This document shows, one piece after another, positions 44,210 to 64,000 of a stretch of DNA of 64,000 bases. Position 1 is the stretch's first letter, and every line of letters begins with the position of its first letter. Both the position numbers and the translations under genes were made by a program. Under the pieces are notes generated by a model. It searched no databases, was not told the DNA's origin, and was given only the letters and a program-made list of their open reading frames with translations. Source of the stretch: Eublepharis macularius (Eukaryota; Chordata; Lepidosauria; Squamata; Eublepharidae); the NCBI RefSeq assembly GCF_028583425.1, contig NC_072796.1, forward strand, positions 122,113,464 to 122,177,463. Direction: 5' to 3'.

Positions 44210-45904
44210 TAGAGAGTCAACAACTATTACTCAGAACAGGCGGCTGTGGGGAAGCTATCTGTGCCTATCTTTAAAATGACTTCATATTTCAGAAGACTGG
44301 GGTCAAGTACTTAAGATATTTTGGTCTGAGCCCCTCACCACAAATTAAAGCTTGTTAAATTAAAGCATCAGAAGAAAATGGCATGGGGTTTTTGCTCCTT
44401 CATGTTCAAAGGAAATTACAATGGCAGATAGCTAAATAAGCCTTGCAGTCAACAGGAAATTACACTCTTTTAAATCTTCGTTCCCTGGCATTTTGCCCTT
44501 CAAAGCACAACATGTAGCAGGGATTCATATTGTCAGGCTTAACATGGGTCCAGAATCCAGGCATGAAAAAACCCTCTTTGGACAGGAGGATAAGGAGAAA
44601 ATTATATAACGGTTGTGTCTGTGTTCACATAAATTAAGGCCTGCCAATCTGTACGAAATGTCCCTCAATAGTAGAAGACCAGCACAGACTACACCGTCTA
44701 ATAAAAACTGTGTCCTGTTTTCGATCAGGCTTTTATGAAAAGCAGAATTGCAGAGCTTTAGCTTCCTTGCTGATTAGGCCTGATCCTTTTTAAATCCGCA
44801 GATACTGCATGCATGTTTCCAGCATTGCTGCATTAGTGTTATCTGTCAAGCTATCCAGCCACTCCAAGTAATTACAGATATTGGCGGACCCGGCCTGACA
44901 GCAGCTTCTGTCCCTTTCTCATGCTCCGTTTCACACTGGAGTGAGCAGACAGTCTTTACAAGTCAGGATTGCTCCTGACAGATGCTGTAATTTAGGATTC
45001 AGAGGTCTTGGATTTCCTTACACCCATTTCAAACTCAGTAAGCCATTGAGACAACATAATCTGCCTTCTGAAACAGCTTTCAGAGCAACATTAAGACATT
45101 GGGGTCTCATGCCTGCTTCTGTTCTCTCCCCTGCTGCAATATTTGACAATAAATTGGAAGTGAGATGTCGGAAGCCTGGATGCTTTTAACTTGTTCGGGT
45201 AACTCGAGCAGATGCTTCAACTCTTTTTAACCTCGGCACAGTGTGTTTTGTATCCAAAGTTGCTTTGGTAAGATGTAAGAGGCCAGAAATGGGACAACCA
45301 CATGTGGTAAATGGATATGCGACTGAGGTATTTTTTAAGGCCCATACAAGGCCCAGAATCACTTGACATGTTCAGTCTCAACTGTAGGGTTTGATCATTT
45401 TCATGGTTTTAAGGGTGTTAATGGAAATGTTTTGTCTCGTGGTTTTTAAAATGGGTTGAAGTTGCCACAGTTCTGTTTCTCCCTTAGGGTTCATTTTCTA
45501 GAGGTAATGTACATTACACAGTTGAGGAGAATGCTTCCCTCTGTTCCCTGCATTTAAGGTAGTACAGACCCTAAATTGGAGAGGGAAGAGTGCACATCCA
45601 AGGAAGGGTTTAAACTTGAGAGAACCACTGAAAGAACAAGTGGAAACAAACTATGGAGTGACTGTCACTCAGTGACAGGAAGCAGAAACAGAACAATGCT
45701 ACACACAAGGAAGGACAGCGAGCAAAAAGAAAAGTGGATATACATGGAACACTAACCATGTAGTAAAGCGAATGCATAAAGTGACTCTAGATGCAGCCTA
45801 GAGTACAACAGTTCATAATAATTTGAACTCAGCTTAGAGTTCTGTCACCTTACACAATATTAAGTGGTGGGCATGTGTGATAAATTCCTTCTCCATTAAC
45901 AGCC

Positions 45905-46525
45905 AGGCTCCCTTATTTATTTTTATTTATTCATTTACATTATTTATCGTCTGCCTTTCTGAGACTCAAGGAAAGTGTAGGTCAATATGGTCAATAGCTG
46001 GAACATTCAATAAACAATATGATAGGGTGAGGACTGCAGAAAAAAACAAGCAGAAATCTGACAGAACCGAAAATGGTGCTGAAACAGAACATAAGCAAAT
46101 TTATGACATATTTCAAGATGCAGAAACTATCCAGTAGGAGCGTACTTACAGCAACAGACATTAAACAGTAGTAAAAAGTCCCGATCCTTTTCCAATAGAT
46201 CTCTCTGAACTTTTTCCTTACAGCACAGTCTGGTATAAAAAAGCTCTTCTGAATAATTCAGTTTTGCATAATTTGGAAAAAGGCTAGGAGAGTGGGAGCT
46301 TTCCCAACATCTTCAAGCAGGCCATTGCATAAGGTAGAGGCCACCACAGAGCGTGCACACGTGTAGGCAGCTGTTGATTTTGCCCAAGTGCAGGGTGGCA
46401 CCTGCAAAAGGCCCTGCTCAGATGAGCAAAGCTGCTGTGTCAAGGTTATAGGGAAAGGGTATGAGGGACCTCATAGGTATGAGGGACCAAGGCCAGAAAG
46501 AGCTTTGTATATGATTCAGCAGGGG
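45905..46525 (-). mobile_element. L2-type LINE 3' end
   Basis: The minus strand has the same tail (TACTGGATAGTTTCTGCATC, ATGTTCTGTTTCAG, CCTTGAGTCTCAG) preceded by a degenerate C-terminal region parallel to 4728-5390 (LLIDFAQ-like and FFQIMQN). A short tandem duplication of GGTATGAGGGACC lies at 46458-46490. Confidence 0.65.
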
Positions 46526-46587
46526 TGTTTACTCCTCAATGTGCATTTCTACTTCTGGCTTGTTCTGTCCCTCACAACCCACAGCAT

Positions 46588-46795
46588 TCCCTCTCAACCC
46601 TATTTATTTACTACATATATACCCCAACTTTCCCCCAAACTTTACATCATTTTCTTCTCCATTTTATCCTCACAACAACACTGTGAGGTAGGTTAGGCTG
46701 AGTGAGCTGCAAGTTACCATGGTAGAGTAAGGATTGAGACTTGAGTCTTCCAGATCCTAGTTCGCTACTCTAACCACTACACCACACTGGCTCCC
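46588..46795 (-). mobile_element. CORE-SINE (MIR-like), antisense
   Basis: Reverse orientation: TATATACCCCAACTTTCCCC, CCATTTTATCCTCACAACAA and the head complement ACTCTAACCACTACACCACA. Confidence 0.75.
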
Positions 46796-47261
46796 TATCC
46801 ACACTCATATCCTTCCTTTCTCTCCCTCTACATGGACTTGTTTCCTGCACCAACATAGCCTGCAGCCCTGATTCATTCTGAGCCTCTGCAGGCTAGGGAC
46901 AAGTGTAGGACAGTATGGGGCACTGGGCACCTAGGTGCACATTGGTCACTTGCATTCCTTGAACATGTTCACAGGATTGAGTCTGCTGATTAAGACAAGC
47001 AAGGGTCAGGATTTAGATGTCTAGAGTTTGCTAACACAGGAGAGCAACTCTGCCACCCTAACACCTGAGCAGCAGCATTCGTTTTTATTTCTGGCAAAAC
47101 AGGAATAGGCTTTTAGAATGTTTTGACTGTAGGAGTGGTAATTTAAACATCGGTCTTGGGTCTGTCTGCTCATCCCATGTCTCTCAGAATCACCCCCCTT
47201 GTATGGAATGCCTTCCATACAAGGAAAACTGGCAGTTTAACGTAGAATAAAACAACTAAGG

Positions 47262-47458
47262 GGAGAGCCACGGTGATGTAGTGTTCACTGATGGACTAAG
47301 ATCTGGGAGACATGGGTGTGATTCCATGCTCTGCTGGTTACCATAGGCAAATCAAACTCTCAGCATAACCCACCTCACAGGATTGTTGCGAGGATAAAAT
47401 GGAGTATATATGCTGCTTTGAGTCCCCATTGGGAAGGAAAGCAGAGTGTAAATTAAGT
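47262..47458 (+). mobile_element. CORE-SINE (MIR-like)
   Basis: GGTGATGTAGTGTTCACTGA head, then CCCACCTCACAGGATTGTTG and GCTTTGAGTCCCCATTGGGA with a TAAA-rich end. Confidence 0.75.
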
Positions 47459-48944
47459 AAAAACAAAAAGCAAACCAGATTAAGAGGACTGTAAAGGTGA
47501 GCTTTCCATAGGAAAGAAAATGCAGACAATTAAGAGCGGGCATACGTACTAAACCCAGCTATTACCACACATGCCCACCACCCCGATCTGGTTCTGCCTC
47601 TTCAGCTGCTTGTTCTTCCCCCTTGTATCCTACCGTTATAAGCAGTGTATGCAGAATAATTTGCCGTTATTTTAATTCTCGCCAGATTTAAAATAGGCAC
47701 TGTGAAACCTATTTTAAGAACACAGAATATTTTTTAAACTAGACTGCAATAACAAAGTTATCAGAGAGAAACTTTAGGAGAGAAAAAAGGCCTTCACCCA
47801 AAGCAAATATTTCAAGTGCCCACAATTAAGGCTTTTCCCTACAATTCAGCTAGATGTTCTACTCACGTGGTATTTTTCATGCATTTCATCTTGCTGGGAC
47901 AAATCAGCCTCTTTATGCTGAACAGAATCATCAGGCTGTGTAAGTCCAACTGGAAGGAATGCTGCTTTTCTGCTGCATCTCCACTGTGCTTTTGTTTGCG
48001 CTTCCTGCTTCAGGTATGTATCTTGGGTGTGGCCAGGACACATGAACCAAAGCATTCACGGCCCTTGGCCTGTGATGTGCCCTGGACAACTGGCCTGTTA
48101 TGTTCCAGACTAGACTGGCCCCAGGATATATTTACATTGTATATTTGTATTTATTTGTTGTAAGCTGCTTTGTGTCCCATAAGGGAGAAAAGCATTTGGT
48201 GATATTCTAACAGAAGGCTGAAAAACACTGAAAATGACACCTGTAAGGTCCCCATGCGATTTGCCAGGCCAAATAGAGCAGTTAGCTACAAGGAATGCAG
48301 TGGCTGATGTTAATCACAGGGAGCCTGGCTGGCATGGTAAACATGAAGTGACAAGTGATGTTTCCTTCCACCACGTTTTCTACAAAAAACCTCCCACAAA
48401 CTCATGGGACAGACAGACTAGTGATAACGGAATTCACGAACATGATCTGGTCCTAACGAAAACCGTACAAGATTTAGTTCAAGAGATACATTCATTCATT
48501 ATCATACATTAAGAGGAAAAGCGAATAGGTAAGGGTGCTCTGCCATGGTCCACAATATTTGTCCTGTGGACAGAACGTTTTAATTCTGAGATTTTTTTAA
48601 AAAGGTGCAAGAATTCTGTGGCATTACCCATTTTAGTCAGGATACAAAGTTATATAACTTGGGTCCAACAACTCACAAGTAAATGAGTCTCCTCTTCCTG
48701 CTATACAGTCCCTGAAAAGCCACTGAAGGTCAAGGGACCCTTGAGAACAACACGGGGCTACTGCAAAATCAAAGTAGCAGTGAAAACCACATGTCCCTTC
48801 CTGTTAAGAGTGAGCAGAAATGTTGTTCCACTTGAGCTGGAATCCCAAGTAGCCCAGCCTCATGTTCCTTTGTTTGAATTAGTTTGCTTCATTAAGTGAT
48901 TAAACACGCTTCCGTGTCTCACAAATAAAGTCATAACATTAATT

Positions 48945-50502
48945 AAGACAGCTTATAACACAACTTTTATTAGAAAAGTTATACATAACAGCAACGATTT
49001 TCAAGAATATTAACCTTGAAAAGCAACAAAACCAGACTAAACAAACTTTAACAAGAAACTAATGACCTCCTCTATAATTAAACATTCAAGTTATCTACAA
49101 TGTCTCTTTGTACAAAAAGGGGGGAAATCATGGTTGTACAGGCACATGTCAAAAATAAAGCTGTGGTAACTATTTTATACAATTAACTTTCTCAAGGACT
49201 ATTAAAACATGTTGCAAATTTTAAAACATTCACATAATTTTACACTTGGGGAATATACTGAAACCTCAGTCCCAGAATGAAAATCATTTCACAAAAGTGC
49301 CAACATTTAAAACCAGAACCTTTATCATTTGTGTAATTTTGCCCTTTAAAAAGCTGAAATTTATCATCAATATATTCACATAATTTCTGGTAACCTGATC
49401 CTAACAGTAAAGCTGTTATTTTTTATAGTAAATCCAAACTGGACATGATTTGCAAAGGGCTTCAGGAGTGTGCATTATTGGAAAATAAAGTTACAGAAGC
49501 CATAATGTTCATGAGAGATTAATTAATAACACAAGATTATGTCTGATAAATTTAAGTTCACCTATCTCTAAAATATACATCTGTAACTTGCTGTCCTCTC
49601 TGGGCCAGTGGTGTTCTGCATAACTTTTACAAATGCAACTTGCTCAAACTCCAACCAAATATCTAGCTTTCTTAGACCAAATTGTTCGCAGTCTAGAAGT
49701 ATGGCATTTCTACACAGCTCTCCAAAAAGTTTAGAATGCTCAAGAATTCTGGATTCAACCAAAAAAAGTTAGCTGTAATTGGCTGCTTAGTTGTATGCTT
49801 ACAACTAGTTACATCAGAAATGGACCACAATAAGGAATGTAATATCCAGCATATGGAAAGTTTCATCTTTTGTGCTTAGAGAGGATCCAATTCGTTTTAA
49901 AATAATTTTTTTCCCCTACAGCCAGCCATTTAGAGCTGCTTGAACCCTATATTCTCCAGTTACCACCATGGCACAGCAAGGACTCCTGCCAGGCACTAAC
50001 ATTCATAACGGCAGCTCCAAGGGTGCCATCAGAAACCATGTTAAATGATGAAAGGAGTTTAGGGAAGAAAAAAATTCACTACCATGAGGAAGAGACAGCA
50101 TATTTTAGACACATTTGGCAAAGATTTTAATGAGACAACAGGTTGGCCATTTTTGTCTCTTGGAGTAGATTAAAACAGCTCTCTATGTTACTAGCCAGAT
50201 AACTGTAAAACCATTTATTAGTCATAGTTACATGCACCAATATTGCACACATCTGTTTTGAATGGTTTTTTTTTAAAAAAAAAAAACTTTATAAGCTCCT
50301 CAAGTCACTTAATTGCAACTGGAACTCAAGTAGTCAGAGTTACTAGACATGAAAAAAGTGGTAAAATTTAATAGAAAACCCCAAAACACAAAAGCCATTG
50401 ACTTTGTACAGACAACAAGATCTAGGTTTCTTCTTTTGCGGGCCCTACACACGGGACGATGTGTAAGCACTAACGAAGCTGACTATACATAAAGCCAAGC
50501 CT
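48945..50502 (-). promoter_or_regulatory. RAD21: RAD21 3' UTR with two polyadenylation signals
   Basis: About 1.5 kb of AT-rich sequence without repeats follows the stop. On the minus strand AATAAA occurs at 50219-50214 (about 285 nt after the stop) and at 48971-48966 (about 1.53 kb after it). The distal signal is followed by T/GT-rich sequence and matches the usual long RAD21 3' UTR, so the main end is placed near 48945. The absence of mobile elements here, unlike both sides, supports transcript constraint. Confidence 0.75.
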
Positions 50503-63747
<13,245 letters not shown>

Positions 63748-63800
63748 CTGAAAATGTATTTATAATTAAGGTACAATTGCCATCAAGCCTGTAACACTTA

Positions 63801-63880
63801 CAGTGCAATCTTATGGTGAGTTACTCCAGTCTAAGCCCATTGAAGTCAACAGGCTGGAGTAACTCTCCATAGGATTGCAT
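63801..63880. mobile_element. Short palindromic element (80 bp) next to RAD21 exon 3
   Basis: CAGTGCAATCTTATGGTGAG pairs with CTCCATAGGATTGCA, and GTTACTCCAGTCTAAGCCC pairs with AGGCTGGAGTAAC. It ends 53 bp upstream of the exon 3 acceptor on the transcribed strand. Confidence 0.75.
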
Positions 63881-64000
63881 GGTTTGAAACCATTTCTTTA
63901 GATGGATTGTAATCCAGCTATACAAATCAGAAGTCATTTTATACAGCCACCACTTTGGTACTTCAGTACTGCACAAACAGCGGAATGTTATTATAGTTAG

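Larger units (their letters stand above)
39491..48944. other. UTP23-RAD21 convergent intergenic interval
   Basis: About 9.5 kb between the two 3' ends. It carries CORE-SINEs (39848, 41138, 43150, 46588, 47262), a tRNA-SINE (40111), a hAT-like 5' fragment (42672), a Helitron-like element (43790-44209) and an L2 3' end (45905). The parts 40300-41130, 41760-42410, 44215-45900 and 47470-48940 look unique and contain no open frame resembling a protein. Confidence 0.8.

Overview
The window is vertebrate nuclear DNA. Its repeat content points to a reptile, most likely a squamate (lizard-like): CR1 and L2 LINEs, tRNA-headed CORE-SINEs, a 5S-rRNA-derived SINE, hAT and Helitron non-autonomous elements, and many copies of short palindromic elements that I associate with squamate genomes. 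The species call is inference; the gene content alone would fit any tetrapod.

Three host genes lie here in the order known from human 8q24.1. EIF3H is on the minus strand: coding exon 1 at 32789-32905 and exon 2 at 15043-15199, with the rest of the gene beyond position 1. UTP23 is on the plus strand and complete, with three coding exons between 33951 and 39261 (259 codons). RAD21 is on the minus strand, with exons 3-14 between 63747 and 50503 and a 3' UTR running to about 48945; its first coding exon lies beyond 64000. EIF3H and UTP23 are head to head, their start codons about 1.05 kb apart. UTP23 and RAD21 converge on a 9.5 kb intergenic interval. All splice junctions given were placed by hand from GT/AG sites, reading phase and remembered human protein sequences.

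Layout: 1-15042 is EIF3H intron 2; 15200-32788 is EIF3H intron 1; 32906-33950 is the divergent promoter region; 34139-38844 holds the UTP23 introns with a CR1 LINE; 39475-48945 is intergenic and mostly repeats, including a Helitron-like element; 48945-64000 is RAD21.

The genes are housekeeping: eIF3h acts in translation initiation, UTP23 in 18S rRNA processing, RAD21 is the cohesin kleisin. They share no pathway here; their proximity is conserved synteny. I found no new gene system. The most interesting material is in the mobile DNA: a nearly perfect 290 bp palindrome inserted in one of two copies of an unclassified repeat (the other copy shows the empty site), a second foldback family flanked by 10-11 bp direct repeats, a Helitron-like element with both termini and an internal minisatellite, a hAT-like element with 8 bp target duplications, and a GT microsatellite that occupies the pyrimidine tract of the last RAD21 intron.
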